The position numbers were made by a program, and so were the translations under genes. Positions 16,487 through 24,629 of a stretch of DNA of 36,271 nucleotides are shown here, in pieces. Numbering within the stretch: the first letter of the stretch is position 1; each line of letters starts with the position of its first letter. The notes under the pieces were generated by a model. That model was not told where the DNA came from. It searched no databases and was given only the letters and a program-made list of their open reading frames with translations. The stretch comes from Actinomycetota bacterium. Lineage in GTDB: Bacteria; Armatimonadota; SYMT01. The DNA lies in contig SYKE01000029.1 of assembly GCA_005798285.1 (NCBI GenBank), positions 1-36,271 of the forward strand, written 5' to 3'.

Positions 16487-16517
16487 ATGCGTTCTCAGGT
16501 GACTATAGGAACTCCTC

Positions 16518-17330
16518 TCACGATTTCAGTACTGAGATTCCGTGTCCAAACGGCAGTGAATGCACATGGCCTCTCGATCCACGTACCATCGGAATGCGTT
16601 CGGGCGGGAAGGACCAGGTGAGCGTGCAGCGGCGTTGGAGCACGATGTGATCCAGGGATACCTCTGAGGGAGCCACTCCGAGGAGTTCCGCGATTGGTTC
16701 GGCATCGGCGCCGGGACCTGGAATCACCGTCGACTTCCGCACGTACTGATGGAGAGGCACGGCCTGGATCTCTCGCCGCCCCTGATCCGGGATGTAGTAG
16801 TACTCAGGGTGGAGTAGAAGAGCCTCTGCGCGTTCGGAACTGTCGAACAACGAGTCGGCCGGCCACTCCGACTCGGCCTGCGAGCGTGCGAGCGTGCGGT
16901 AGGGGATCGAAAGATGGCCGTCCCCATTTGGGCCCAGCGGCTCCGCGGTGAGGCGCGCCGCAGGATTTGACTGCTCGAAACCGAGCGCGGTGTGCACGAA
17001 ACGACGCAGACCTGCTGAAGTTGTGTGGAACTGGAGCAAATGGAGCCCCAGCGGATCTCGGCGACAGGCGGCCGGCCACCGTGCGGGCGTGAGCAACTCT
17101 GCGGCACGGAACTCGCTGGCCAGGGCCCGCGTACGGCCCGCAGCTTTGTGACACCGAGCGCCTCCCAGTGCGAGGAGCAGGAGCGCCTGACCCGACACGG
17201 TCTCGAGGTACATCGGCGCCGGCACCAGACGCGCGACCGAGGGCGCGGGAGCTCGGAAACAAAAGAGGAGCCTCTCACGGTGCTCGGTCACATAGACGGG
17301 GATCGGCCATTCGATGGGAGGTCGCGGCAT
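16518..17330 (-). CDS. DUF2071/YqjF-like protein (tentative)
   Basis: A 270-residue soluble protein. The N-terminal half ([17 protein letters not shown], then [20 protein letters not shown]) resembles the DUF2071/YqjF group, which shares the acetoacetate-decarboxylase fold, but the match is weak and I see no diagnostic lysine. A His/Tyr-rich stretch ([18 protein letters not shown]) lies near residues 190-207. The ATG at 17330 has GAGGAG about 7 bases upstream. Its upstream region carries a good -35/-10 pair bracketed by two identical-armed palindromes, so it is probably controlled by a dimeric repressor or activator; the gene may therefore be inducible. It is followed after 61 bp by the pseudopilin gene. 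Confidence 0.7.
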   Translation of the reverse strand: MPRPPIEWPIPVYVTEHRERLLFCFRAPAPSVARLVPAPMYLETVSGQALLLLALGGARCHKAAGRTRALASEFRAAELLTPARWPAACRRDPLGLHLLQFHTTSAGLRRFVHTALGFEQSNPAARLTAEPLGPNGDGHLSIPYRTLARSQAESEWPADSLFDSSERAEALLLHPEYYYIPDQGRREIQAVPLHQYVRKSTVIPGPGADAEPIAELLGVAPSEVSLDHIVLQRRCTLTWSFPPERIPMVRGSRGHVHSLPFGHGISVLKS

Positions 17331-17367
17331 GGGCGTCTCCTCACCCCGGGGATGGGGCGGGGTGAAC

Positions 17368-17385
17368 TTTCAGTTCTTGCTGAAA
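17368..17385. promoter_or_regulatory. Operator-like palindrome copy 1, TTTCAG-N6-CTGAAA
   Basis: A perfect 6+6+6 inverted repeat. On the minus strand it begins 2 bp downstream of the GATAAT -10 box of the DUF2071-like gene, where it would cover the transcription start. The same arms and spacing recur at 17423-17440. Confidence 0.65.
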
Positions 17386-17387
17386 CT

Positions 17388-17417
17388 ATTATCGTTCCCG
17401 ATTCCCTGGGTATCCAA
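17388..17417 (-). promoter_or_regulatory. Sigma-70-like promoter of the DUF2071-like gene
   Basis: On the minus strand TTGGAT (17412-17417), an 18-bp spacer and GATAAT (17388-17393) resemble -35 and -10 boxes with 4/6 and 5/6 consensus matches. The boxes lie exactly between the two TTTCAG-N6-CTGAAA palindromes. Confidence 0.5.
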
Positions 17418-17422
17418 TCAGT

Positions 17423-17440
17423 TTTCAGATATTTCTGAAA
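17423..17440. promoter_or_regulatory. Operator-like palindrome copy 2, TTTCAG-N6-CTGAAA
   Basis: The second copy of the palindrome has arms identical to copy 1 and a different spacer (ATATTT). Its centre is 55 bp from that of copy 1. It lies 5 bp upstream of the -35 box of the minus-strand promoter and about 145 bp upstream of the cyclophilin lipoprotein start on the plus strand, so either gene could be the target. Confidence 0.65.
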
Positions 17441-17585
17441 GAATTGAGAGTTGACGGCTCCCAACAGAGTCGGATTGCAACGGTTGGGACCTGTCTCCGC
17501 GACGTGGTAGGATGGGAGAGTTACAGGCGTGTGTCCAACGGGTGGGCCGTGGGATTCGTCGGGGTTTTGCTGGAGACTCTTAAAG

Positions 17586-18302
17586 ATGTTGCGCTGGGGC
17601 TGGATGCCGGTGTTGAGCGTGCTGAGCGGCATGCTCTTGCTCGCGGGTTGTAGCAGTTCAGAGTCGGGTGGAGGCTCGGGCGGCGCGCCGCCCACAACCA
17701 CGGATGCCGGGGCTCCTCCTGCGGCTCCCACCTCTACCGAGGTCACGGCTCCGGCAGGTGGCGACAAGACCGCCGCCGCCGGGGCGTCTCGAATCGTCAT
17801 CTCCACTTCGATGGGCGACATCAAGGCGGAACTTTACCCCGATAAGGCGCCTGCAACGGTGAAGAACTTCCTGGAGTACGTCTCCAAGGGTCACTACACC
17901 GGGACCATTTTCCATCGCGTGATCCCGACTTTCATGATCCAGGGTGGCGGCTACACCGAGAAGATGGAAGAGAAGCCAACCGGCCCCGGAATCAAGAACG
18001 AGGGCGGAAACGGTCTCAAGAACGAGCGCGGCACGCTGGCGATGGCCCGTACTTCGGATCCCGACAGCGCCTCGGCGCAGTTCTTCATCAACGTGGTGGA
18101 CAACTCGTTCCTGAACAAGGATGAGAACCCGGACGGCTTTGGCTACGCGGTGTTCGGCAAAGTCACCGAGGGTCTTGAGATCGTGGATAAGATCAAGGAT
18201 GTGGAGACCGGCGTGACCGACACCCCACAGGGGCCCATGCAGGATGTTCCGAAGTCCGCGGTCGTGATCAAGTCAATCAAGGTCGATGGCGCGGGCAAGT
18301 AG
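17586..18302 (+). CDS. Cyclophilin-type peptidyl-prolyl isomerase, lipoprotein
   Basis: A 238-residue protein with a lipoprotein signal (LLLAGC, lipidated Cys22), a Ser/Gly/Ala/Pro/Thr-rich tether to about residue 67, and a bacterial cyclophilin domain (about 68-234). The catalytic strand FHRVIPTFMIQGGG (109-122) has the active-site Arg111, Phe116 and Gln119; AMARTSDPDSASAQFFINV (152-170) is the second signature. It probably assists folding of proteins at or beyond the cytoplasmic membrane. The ATG at 17586 has GGAGA about 10 bases upstream; an upstream extension of the frame would put the lipobox too deep. A weak TTGGGA-N18-TAGGAT promoter may lie at 17484-17513. A paralogue follows 30 bp downstream. 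Confidence 0.93.
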   Translation: MLRWGWMPVLSVLSGMLLLAGCSSSESGGGSGGAPPTTTDAGAPPAAPTSTEVTAPAGGDKTAAAGASRIVISTSMGDIKAELYPDKAPATVKNFLEYVSKGHYTGTIFHRVIPTFMIQGGGYTEKMEEKPTGPGIKNEGGNGLKNERGTLAMARTSDPDSASAQFFINVVDNSFLNKDENPDGFGYAVFGKVTEGLEIVDKIKDVETGVTDTPQGPMQDVPKSAVVIKSIKVDGAGK

Positions 18303-18332
18303 CTCTGAGTCGTGAACGGTGGGAGAGAGACC

Positions 18333-18947
18333 ATGAAGCAGTCGCGACGCCGGCTCACCGCCGGTCTGGTTTTGGGAACCGCCATGGGACTGTTCTCGCG
18401 TGGGCGAGCGGACGATAAGCAGAAAGACGAGAAGAAGAAGTTGGAAGGCAAACCGGTCGTCATCCTGGACACATCCCTCGGGGTGATCGAGATTGAGTTG
18501 GACGCCGAGAAGGCGCCCATCAGCGCGCAGAACTTCGTCGACTATGTCGAGGCCAAGCATTACGACGGGCTGGTGTTTCACCGCGTCATCCCGAACTTTA
18601 TGATCCAGGGCGGCGGTTACGATCCGAACTTCAAGGAGCGTGCGACAAAGCCTCCGATCAAGAACGAGTCGTCGAACGGCTTGAAGAACGATCGTGGCAC
18701 CGTCGCGATGGCGCGCACCTCGGCGCCGAACAGCGCTACGGCGCAGTTCTTCATCAACGTCCGGAACAACGACTTCCTGAACAAGGATCGGTCGCAGGAC
18801 GGGGTGGGGTACGCTGTGTTCGGCAAGGTAACGGTTGGGCTGGACGTGGTCGACAAGATCAAGGAAGTTCAAACCGGCTCCAAGGGGCCGCACTCCGACG
18901 TCCCCCTCACTCCTGTGGTGATCAAGACAGCGCGAGTCAAGGCGTAG
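18333..18947 (+). CDS. Cyclophilin-type peptidyl-prolyl isomerase, exported
   Basis: A 204-residue paralogue of the preceding protein. The N-terminus MKQSRRRLTAGLVLGTAMGLF is a signal peptide (possibly twin-arginine: SRRRLT) and is followed by a highly charged Asp/Lys/Glu spacer instead of a lipid anchor. The cyclophilin domain starts near residue 40, with FHRVIPNFMIQGGG at 82-95 and AMARTSAPNSATAQFFINV later. The ATG has GGGAGAGAG six bases upstream. The two enzymes share most of their domain sequence and come from tandem duplication. One is predicted membrane-tethered and the other soluble, so they probably serve the same folding task in different places. Confidence 0.93.
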   Translation: MKQSRRRLTAGLVLGTAMGLFSRGRADDKQKDEKKKLEGKPVVILDTSLGVIEIELDAEKAPISAQNFVDYVEAKHYDGLVFHRVIPNFMIQGGGYDPNFKERATKPPIKNESSNGLKNDRGTVAMARTSAPNSATAQFFINVRNNDFLNKDRSQDGVGYAVFGKVTVGLDVVDKIKEVQTGSKGPHSDVPLTPVVIKTARVKA

Positions 18948-18994
18948 CTCGCCCACACCGGTTACGTCTTCAAGGCCGGTTACGCGAAGTCCGG

Positions 18995-19045
18995 GGCCGC
19001 CGGGGATGTTTCGTTTTGCGATGCCTCTCCGGCGGCCTCGTTTTG
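18995..19045 (+). terminator. Probable intrinsic terminator after the cyclophilin pair
   Basis: GGCCGCCGGGGA (18995-19006) pairs with TCTCCGGCGGCC (19026-19037) at 11 of 12 positions around a 19-base loop and is followed by TCGTTTTGT. It lies 48 bp after the second cyclophilin stop. The loop is long for an intrinsic terminator. Confidence 0.5.
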
Positions 19046-19167
19046 TACCGGACTACGGGCAACCGCTCCCTCAGACCCGGAGTTTGACCCGCTGATCGGG
19101 GCCAAGCCGCGAGATGACGGGTATAGTGAAGAGGTTGACAACCCTTACCTGAGCCGGAGGCAAACGA

Positions 19168-19590
19168 TTGGACCGACAAACTCTCATCGCTGGACTGAAT
19201 GAAGATCTGGCCGCGGAGTATTCCGCCATCATCCAGTACATCCACTATTCTGCGATGGTGCGGGGACCGTGGCGGTCCGAACTTCGGGCGTTCTTTCAGG
19301 CGGAAATCCCCGACGAACAGCTTCACGCGCAATACCTTTCCGATAAGATCGCGGCGATGGGCTGCACGCCGACCACACTGGTCACTCCTGTCCGAGAGGC
19401 GGACTCTGCCGAGGAGATGCTGAAAGCGGTCCGTGATGCGGAACGGGACGCGGTGAACCGCTACACCGAGCGCGCGAAGCAGGCGGGTGAACTCGGTGAA
19501 ATAGGACTCAAGGTGCAGCTCGAGAACTTCATTGCCGACGAGCAGGGCCACCTTCAGGAAGTGGAGCAGATGCTGGCGGGTTGGCGATAG
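19168..19590 (+). CDS. Ferritin-like diiron protein
   Basis: A 140-residue four-helix protein starting at TTG 19168, with GGAGG seven bases upstream. Ferritin-like metal ligands are in the expected order: E17 (LAAEYSAIIQYIHY), E50 and H53 (PDEQLHAQ), E92 (DAERDAVNRYTERA), and E125 with H128 (DEQGHLQEVE). It is shorter than bacterioferritin and lacks an obvious heme-binding methionine, so it belongs to the small ferritin-like/rubrerythrin-type group and may handle iron or peroxide. Its last 62 bp are antisense to the C-terminal codons of the convergent glycosyltransferase gene. The 220 bp upstream contain a terminator-like hairpin, and a TATAGT at 19122-19127 might be a -10 box, but no -35 is evident. 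Confidence 0.85.
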   Translation: MDRQTLIAGLNEDLAAEYSAIIQYIHYSAMVRGPWRSELRAFFQAEIPDEQLHAQYLSDKIAAMGCTPTTLVTPVREADSAEEMLKAVRDAERDAVNRYTERAKQAGELGEIGLKVQLENFIADEQGHLQEVEQMLAGWR

Positions 19591-21184
19591 GGGGTAGTCC
19601 CGCCGTCAGCCGATAGAACGCAAAGTCATTGGTGCGGTGCACAAACCGATAGCGCCGACGGAGGATCTGACGAAGCACCGGATCCTCCGCGAGCAATCGC
19701 TCGGAGTCTTCTGCGCGACCTGAGGCCCAGGGGATGGCGTCATTCCGGACAACAATGAACCAGCCGGGAGCCTCACGGTCTAGATCGGCGGCGTACTCTC
19801 GCCGCCAACGTGGCGGAGCGAACCGCGCAACCACCGGGACATCGAAGAAGAATCGACCAGGAGCTCGCGTGTCCGTTTTCAGGTGAATCCCCGGCTCGAA
19901 CCCCCAAACAGCTACCTTTTCCCCGGGCCGGAGTCGACCGTTTAGCCATTGTGCAGCCTGGTTGGTCTCGAGCGGGGAGTAGTCACGCGATTTCCGAGGG
20001 TCGGCAAAGCGCTGCAGGTAGGTGTCATGCGGATCCAGGCGAGCCGCCAATCGGATCCCATAGACGAAGTGGGAGCCCGATGCCGCAATGGCCCAGAGCA
20101 GGGCGACACTCCCGGTAGTCGCCGCGAGCATTCGCGGGCGAACGTGCTCGTAATCGGAGAGAATCTGCGCCAGACCCACACCGGCAAGCGCTGCCAGGAA
20201 GGGCTGTGTGCACTCCCAGTGGTACCGAAAGAACTTATTCTGGACCACTACTACTCCGAACGAAACCGTGGCTCCAACCAGAATAGCGAACTCCACGCGG
20301 CCCGGCGCCTTCCGCATGCGGACCAAAGCCACCCCCGCTGGAAGCAGCAGAGGCCACACCCAGGCGGCCCATCGGACGAGATGATGCCCTACCGCCATGG
20401 AGCCTGTCGGACCAAGAGTCGCGCTGAGTCGAGAATATGCCGCTACGAAGAGAGTCTGGCTCTCGATGTAAGGGACGAGCGCGTGCCCAATCTCAAGCCA
20501 GAGAAGCGTCGCGCCGATCGGGAGAAGCAGCCCTGCCAACCACGCTGCCGCGCTTCTTCGGTCGCTCAAGAGCCACGCTGCGATGCAGAGAGTGGGGATT
20601 GCGGATGTCGGCTTCAGCAGGCCGGCAACACCGATGAGCAGACCGCAGAGGAACCACCGGTTCGATGAGACCGGGGAGACGACCATGATGGCGAGAGCCG
20701 CCGCCGCCGGCAAGTTAGCCCACGCTTCTGCCTGCGCCATGCTCCATGCGCCGCCCTGCAGGTAGAGGCCTGCGTAGGCTGCCGCAGCGCTCGGGCCGGC
20801 TTGCGGGTGGACTCTTCGAGCGAGGGCTCCGGTCAACCCTGCAACCAGAACAGCGATGAATAGATCCGCGATCCGGAGCGCAAGATCCACGTGCGGGCCG
20901 TGGATGAAGGGCGGAAGCGCACACGCGTACGCCAGATAGATCCCCGGAGGCTTGATGTCCCAGGCATCCCGATAGGGCCAGCCGCCGGCCTGAATGATCC
21001 GGGCCACGTAGGCAAAGGTCGACTGATCACGCGCCATCGGAAACGGGAGCGACGGAAGCAGGATCAGGGCTGCCAGCAGGCACTCCACCGGCTGCAGAAG
21101 GCTGCCAGTTTTCCCGCGAGCGCCGGCGAGGGGTTGTTGGAATGTAATTCGCTTGGAAAGCTGCGTCAATGACCCCACACCCAT
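19529..21184 (-). CDS. Polytopic membrane glycosyltransferase (PMT/ArnT-like, GT-C fold)
   Basis: A 551-residue protein with about ten hydrophobic segments in its first 370 residues and a soluble C-terminal domain, the layout of GT-C glycosyltransferases that use polyprenyl-phosphate sugars. The first external loop carries the family motif ARDQSTFAYVARII, then GGWPYRDAWDIKPPG, with the acidic DQ and the WDIKPPG turn near residues 52-81. A second signature-like patch is NKFFRYHWECTQPF (about 313-326). It may transfer a sugar to lipid A, protein or another envelope molecule; the acceptor is unknown. The ATG at 21184 has only a weak GTGGG ahead. The last 20 residues (Pro/Ala-rich) are encoded antisense to the ferritin-like gene and may be dispensable. 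Confidence 0.82.
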   Translation of the reverse strand: MGVGSLTQLSKRITFQQPLAGARGKTGSLLQPVECLLAALILLPSLPFPMARDQSTFAYVARIIQAGGWPYRDAWDIKPPGIYLAYACALPPFIHGPHVDLALRIADLFIAVLVAGLTGALARRVHPQAGPSAAAAYAGLYLQGGAWSMAQAEAWANLPAAAALAIMVVSPVSSNRWFLCGLLIGVAGLLKPTSAIPTLCIAAWLLSDRRSAAAWLAGLLLPIGATLLWLEIGHALVPYIESQTLFVAAYSRLSATLGPTGSMAVGHHLVRWAAWVWPLLLPAGVALVRMRKAPGRVEFAILVGATVSFGVVVVQNKFFRYHWECTQPFLAALAGVGLAQILSDYEHVRPRMLAATTGSVALLWAIAASGSHFVYGIRLAARLDPHDTYLQRFADPRKSRDYSPLETNQAAQWLNGRLRPGEKVAVWGFEPGIHLKTDTRAPGRFFFDVPVVARFAPPRWRREYAADLDREAPGWFIVVRNDAIPWASGRAEDSERLLAEDPVLRQILRRRYRFVHRTNDFAFYRLTAGLPPIANPPASAPLPEGGPARRQ

Positions 21185-21245
21185 CCCACATCAGAATCCG
21201 GTCGGCACTCCACCGGCGCTAAGAACTCTTCCATGTATAAACGCA

Positions 21246-21267
21246 CGACTCGGCGCAGACCGAGTTG
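21246..21267. repeat. Short inverted repeat upstream of purD
   Basis: CGACTCGG (21246-21253) and CCGAGTTG (21260-21267) can pair over 8 bp with one G-U around a six-base loop. It lies in the 297-bp region between the divergent glycosyltransferase and purD genes, which otherwise shows only a TATAAC at 21439-21444 as a possible purD -10 box without a convincing -35. Confidence 0.3.
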
Positions 21268-21481
21268 GAGACTCTGTTGCGTCCGGCCGACGCCGTTGAG
21301 GAGGCGGGAACCGTTTGTGGCCGAGAGACTACTCTACCGCAGGCTGTTCGCGGCACTGTTAGGACCATTGTCGCGCGGCGGGCCCCGCAGCACGCGAAGC
21401 GCGCGCGGAATCGCCTCGAAGAGATGGGGCTGATCGAGTATAACAAGGGGGCCCGGAGCGCTTTCCGGACAGCTCCAGCGC

Positions 21482-22795
21482 ATGATTCCCAATACGGTGC
21501 TTCTGGTGGGGAGTGGCGGCAGAGAGCATGCTCTCGCGTGCAAACTCCGCGAGTCGAACCCTTCGTTCCATCTAATCCTCGCTCCCGGCAACCCGGGAAT
21601 GGCCGATCTCGGTGAGCGCGTCCCCATTCCCGCGACCGATCTCGATGCCCTGACCAGCCTCGCCGTCGGTCGTGGCGTGAATCTTGCGGTCATCGGGCCG
21701 GAAGCGCCACTCGCGATGGGTCTGGCGGATCGGCTGCGAGCCGTTGGGGTTCAGGTGTTTGGTCCGTCTGCGGGCGCGGCGCGTATTGAGAGCAGCAAGG
21801 CTTACGCGCGGGAGTTGATGACTCGCGCCGGCGTACCGCAGCCGGCCTACGGCGCATTCAACCGCCTGCCGGACGCCCTCGAATACCTGGGTCGGATTGA
21901 GTCCGCCGGCGCGATTGGGGCGGTGGTGAAGGCATCCGGTCTTGCTGCCGGCAAGGGCGCGGTGGTTTGCCCCAGCCTTTCGGAGGCGAGGCTGCAAGCC
22001 GCTTCGATGTTGGAAGGCGGCGAGTTTGGTGAAGCAGGCTCCGAGATCGTCATTGAGGAGCTTTTGGAGGGGGAAGAGGCGAGCCTGCTGGTCGTTTGCG
22101 ATGGCGAAGCGGCGCTGCCACTTCTTCCGGCGCAGGATCACAAGCGAGCTTTTGATGGCGACGAGGGCCCCAACACCGGCGGAATGGGAGCCTACGCGCC
22201 CGCCCCGGTTTTGACGACCGCGCTGGTGAACGAGGCGATGGAGCGGATCGTGCTTCCGGTGCTGGCGGAGCTTGCCGCCTCGGGGTTTCCCTTCATCGGG
22301 TGTCTCTACGCGGGCTTGATGCTGACGGTGGACGGCCTGAAGGTCATCGAATTCAACTGCCGGTTCGGCGACCCCGAAACTCAGGTGGTGCTTCCCCTGC
22401 TGGATGAGGACTTCCTGACCTTGATCTCGCTCGCTGCATCCGGACGGCTTCCGGACCGACCCCTCCGCTGGAAGCCGGGCCGGTGCGTCGGGGTGGTGCT
22501 TGCTTCGGGCGGCTACCCCGGGAGTTACGAAACGGGCCTGCCGATTGAGGGAACGGACGCGGCCTCCCGGCTCCCCGGGGTATCGGTATTCCATGCCGGC
22601 ACACGGGTCGCGCAGGGAGTCCTGGTGACGGCAGGAGGCCGGGTTTTGTGTGTGAGCGCGATGGGGCAGGGTTACGAAGAAGCGATCGACCTGGCGTATC
22701 GAGCGGCAGAACTCATCCGCTTCGAAGGCAAGATGCTCAGAACGGACATTGGGGCCGGCGTGCGCGGTCGCGAAGTTAAGGCACGGCTAACCTGA
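21482..22795 (+). CDS. purD: Phosphoribosylamine-glycine ligase (GAR synthetase)
   Basis: A 437-residue protein covering the full GARS family. The N-terminal domain shows VLLVGSGGREHALACKL (6-22) and LAPGNPGMADLGE (33-45), the ATP-grasp part shows VIGPEAPLAMGLAD, SSKAYARELM, AAGKGA and the PurD signature DHKRAFDGDEGPNTGGMGAYAPAP, and the metal site is EFNCRFGDPETQVVLPLL. It joins phosphoribosylamine and glycine with ATP, the second step of de novo purine synthesis. The ATG at 21482 matches the family start, although no clear Shine-Dalgarno sequence precedes it. Its TGA overlaps the ATG of the M3 peptidase gene by one base (TGATG), indicating translational coupling. purB follows downstream. 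Confidence 0.97.
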   Translation: MIPNTVLLVGSGGREHALACKLRESNPSFHLILAPGNPGMADLGERVPIPATDLDALTSLAVGRGVNLAVIGPEAPLAMGLADRLRAVGVQVFGPSAGAARIESSKAYARELMTRAGVPQPAYGAFNRLPDALEYLGRIESAGAIGAVVKASGLAAGKGAVVCPSLSEARLQAASMLEGGEFGEAGSEIVIEELLEGEEASLLVVCDGEAALPLLPAQDHKRAFDGDEGPNTGGMGAYAPAPVLTTALVNEAMERIVLPVLAELAASGFPFIGCLYAGLMLTVDGLKVIEFNCRFGDPETQVVLPLLDEDFLTLISLAASGRLPDRPLRWKPGRCVGVVLASGGYPGSYETGLPIEGTDAASRLPGVSVFHAGTRVAQGVLVTAGGRVLCVSAMGQGYEEAIDLAYRAAELIRFEGKMLRTDIGAGVRGREVKARLT

Positions 22796-24603
22796 TGGCG
22801 TCTACAGAATCGCTGGGATCTCCCCGTTGGGATCTCACCCCGTTGTTCAGTTCGACCGACGATCCGCGGCTCCGAGTCGAACTGGATGCCGCGCGAGACC
22901 GGATATCGCAACTGCGCCTCAGGATGGATGCGCTCGGCGTGCGCCGCCTGACCCCCACTCCGATAACGGCCGAGCTCATTGCCGCCTTCGAGGAGATCAC
23001 CCCAGAGTGGATTGCGCTGCAGGAGGCAATCCACCCGGTGAGCGCGTACCTGCACGGCGTGGTTTCCACCGACGCGGGGGACGAGGTCGCACAGGCGCTC
23101 GCCTCGGAGCTCCGTTCATTGGGGGCACTGGCCGAACCGCTTTCCACCCGGTTCATTGCGTGGGCGGGAACCCTCGATGCCGAAGGGCTGCTGTCGCGAT
23201 CCGAGCTGGCGAGGGGATACCTCTACCCCCTCCGAGCCGCCGCCGAGCAGGCAGAACATCAGATGTCGGAAGCGGAAGAGGAACTCCAGTCGCTCCTGCG
23301 TCCCGCGGCGATCACCGCGTGGGCTCGTCTCCACAGTGATCTGACATCGCTTCTCGTGGCCGTGGTCCCGCTGCCGGGTGGCGACCAGACCATGTCGATC
23401 AGCGCCGTCCGTAATCTGGGGCACGATCCGGATCGTTCGACTCGAGAAATCGGCTACCGCGCCGAGTTGGCGGCCTGGGACACCGTGGCGCTGCCGCTGG
23501 CTGCCGCGATGAATGGCGTGAAGGGTTGGCAGTGCGTTCTCAACCGGCGACGAGGCTACTCCACGGATGTGGGCGCCTCGATCCCAAGAAACAGCATCGA
23601 CGCCGACACGTTGGATGCGATGCAGGCCGCCGTGGTGGAGTCCTTCCCGGATTTCCGTCGTTACCTGAAGGCCAAAGCGCGGCGGCTGGGCGTGAATCGT
23701 CTGGCCTGGTACGATCTGCACGCACCGGTTGCGAACGACTCCCGGCTCATTCCCTGGTCCGATGCGGAGCAGTTCGTGGTCCACCAGTTTCGCCGCTATT
23801 CCGATTCTCTGGCAGCGTTTGCGGAGCGGGCGTTTCGGGAGCGCTGGATCGATGCGGAGCCCCGATCGGGGAAAGAGGACGGCGGGTACTGCGTGGGGAT
23901 CGGGCACGGGGATAGCCGGATCCTGATGAACTACGACGGCTCAGTGAATCAGATCGCCACACTCGCGCACGAGTTAGGACACGCGTACCACAATCAGTGC
24001 CTGAAGGGCCGCGATGCCTGGCAGCGGCGCACGCCCAGCACGCTTGCGGAGACGGCGAGTATCTTCTGCGAGACCCTGGCTACCGAGGGCGCACTCGTCG
24101 ATGCGAGCGGAGAGGACCGTCTGGCGCTCATCGAGGCGTCCCTTCAGCGAGACCTGCTGGTTGTGGTCGACATCCACTCGCGTTTTCTGTTTGAAAAGGC
24201 GGTGTTGGAACGCCGTGCCTCCCGAGAACTGAGTGCGCCGGAATTCTGCGAGTTGATGGAGGAGTGCCAGGACTTGACTTATGGGGACGGGCTGGATCCC
24301 GCCGCCCGGCACCGGTACATGTGGGCCGTGAAGGGACACTACTACGGGCCGCTCTTCTACAACTACCCCTACACCTTCGGACTTCTCTTTGGACTGGGGC
24401 TCTATTCGCGCTATCGCAGCGAGCCCGATGCCTTCCGGGGCGGCTACGACGACCTGCTGTCATCAACCGGGCTCGCGGACGCGGCGGAGTTGGGCAGGCG
24501 GTTTGACATCGACACCAGATCGGTGGAGTTCTGGAGATCGAGTCTGGATGTGTGTCGAGGCTGGATTGATGAGTTTGCCGGCGCCGTGGACGGCGCAGCG
24601 TGA
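22795..24603 (+). CDS. M3-family oligoendopeptidase (PepF-like)
   Basis: A 602-residue zinc metallopeptidase of family M3. The catalytic motif is HELGHAYHN (392-400), with zinc ligands H392 and H396 and the third ligand E419 in LAETASIFCE (417-426). The N-terminus (GSPRWDLTPLF) is the usual oligoendopeptidase F opening, and YTFGLLFGLGLYSRY near the C-terminus is typical of the PepF branch. No signal peptide is present, so it should act on peptides in the cytoplasm. It lies between two purine genes, its start overlapping the purD stop and its end 26 bp before purB. This placement suggests co-expression but no known metabolic link. Confidence 0.92.
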   Translation: MASTESLGSPRWDLTPLFSSTDDPRLRVELDAARDRISQLRLRMDALGVRRLTPTPITAELIAAFEEITPEWIALQEAIHPVSAYLHGVVSTDAGDEVAQALASELRSLGALAEPLSTRFIAWAGTLDAEGLLSRSELARGYLYPLRAAAEQAEHQMSEAEEELQSLLRPAAITAWARLHSDLTSLLVAVVPLPGGDQTMSISAVRNLGHDPDRSTREIGYRAELAAWDTVALPLAAAMNGVKGWQCVLNRRRGYSTDVGASIPRNSIDADTLDAMQAAVVESFPDFRRYLKAKARRLGVNRLAWYDLHAPVANDSRLIPWSDAEQFVVHQFRRYSDSLAAFAERAFRERWIDAEPRSGKEDGGYCVGIGHGDSRILMNYDGSVNQIATLAHELGHAYHNQCLKGRDAWQRRTPSTLAETASIFCETLATEGALVDASGEDRLALIEASLQRDLLVVVDIHSRFLFEKAVLERRASRELSAPEFCELMEECQDLTYGDGLDPAARHRYMWAVKGHYYGPLFYNYPYTFGLLFGLGLYSRYRSEPDAFRGGYDDLLSSTGLADAAELGRRFDIDTRSVEFWRSSLDVCRGWIDEFAGAVDGAA

Positions 24604-24629
24604 GACAGTTGTGTTCGTGAGGAAAAGCG

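Noticed and set aside
16526-16535. Ten-base palindrome TCAGTACTGA
   Set aside because: It lies within the last codons of the DUF2071-like gene and has no second copy, so chance is the simpler reading.
18970-19551. Long minus-strand open frame over the ferritin-like gene
   Set aside because: It is the antisense shadow of a gene with a TTG start, a ribosome-binding site and intact diiron ligands; its translation resembles no protein.
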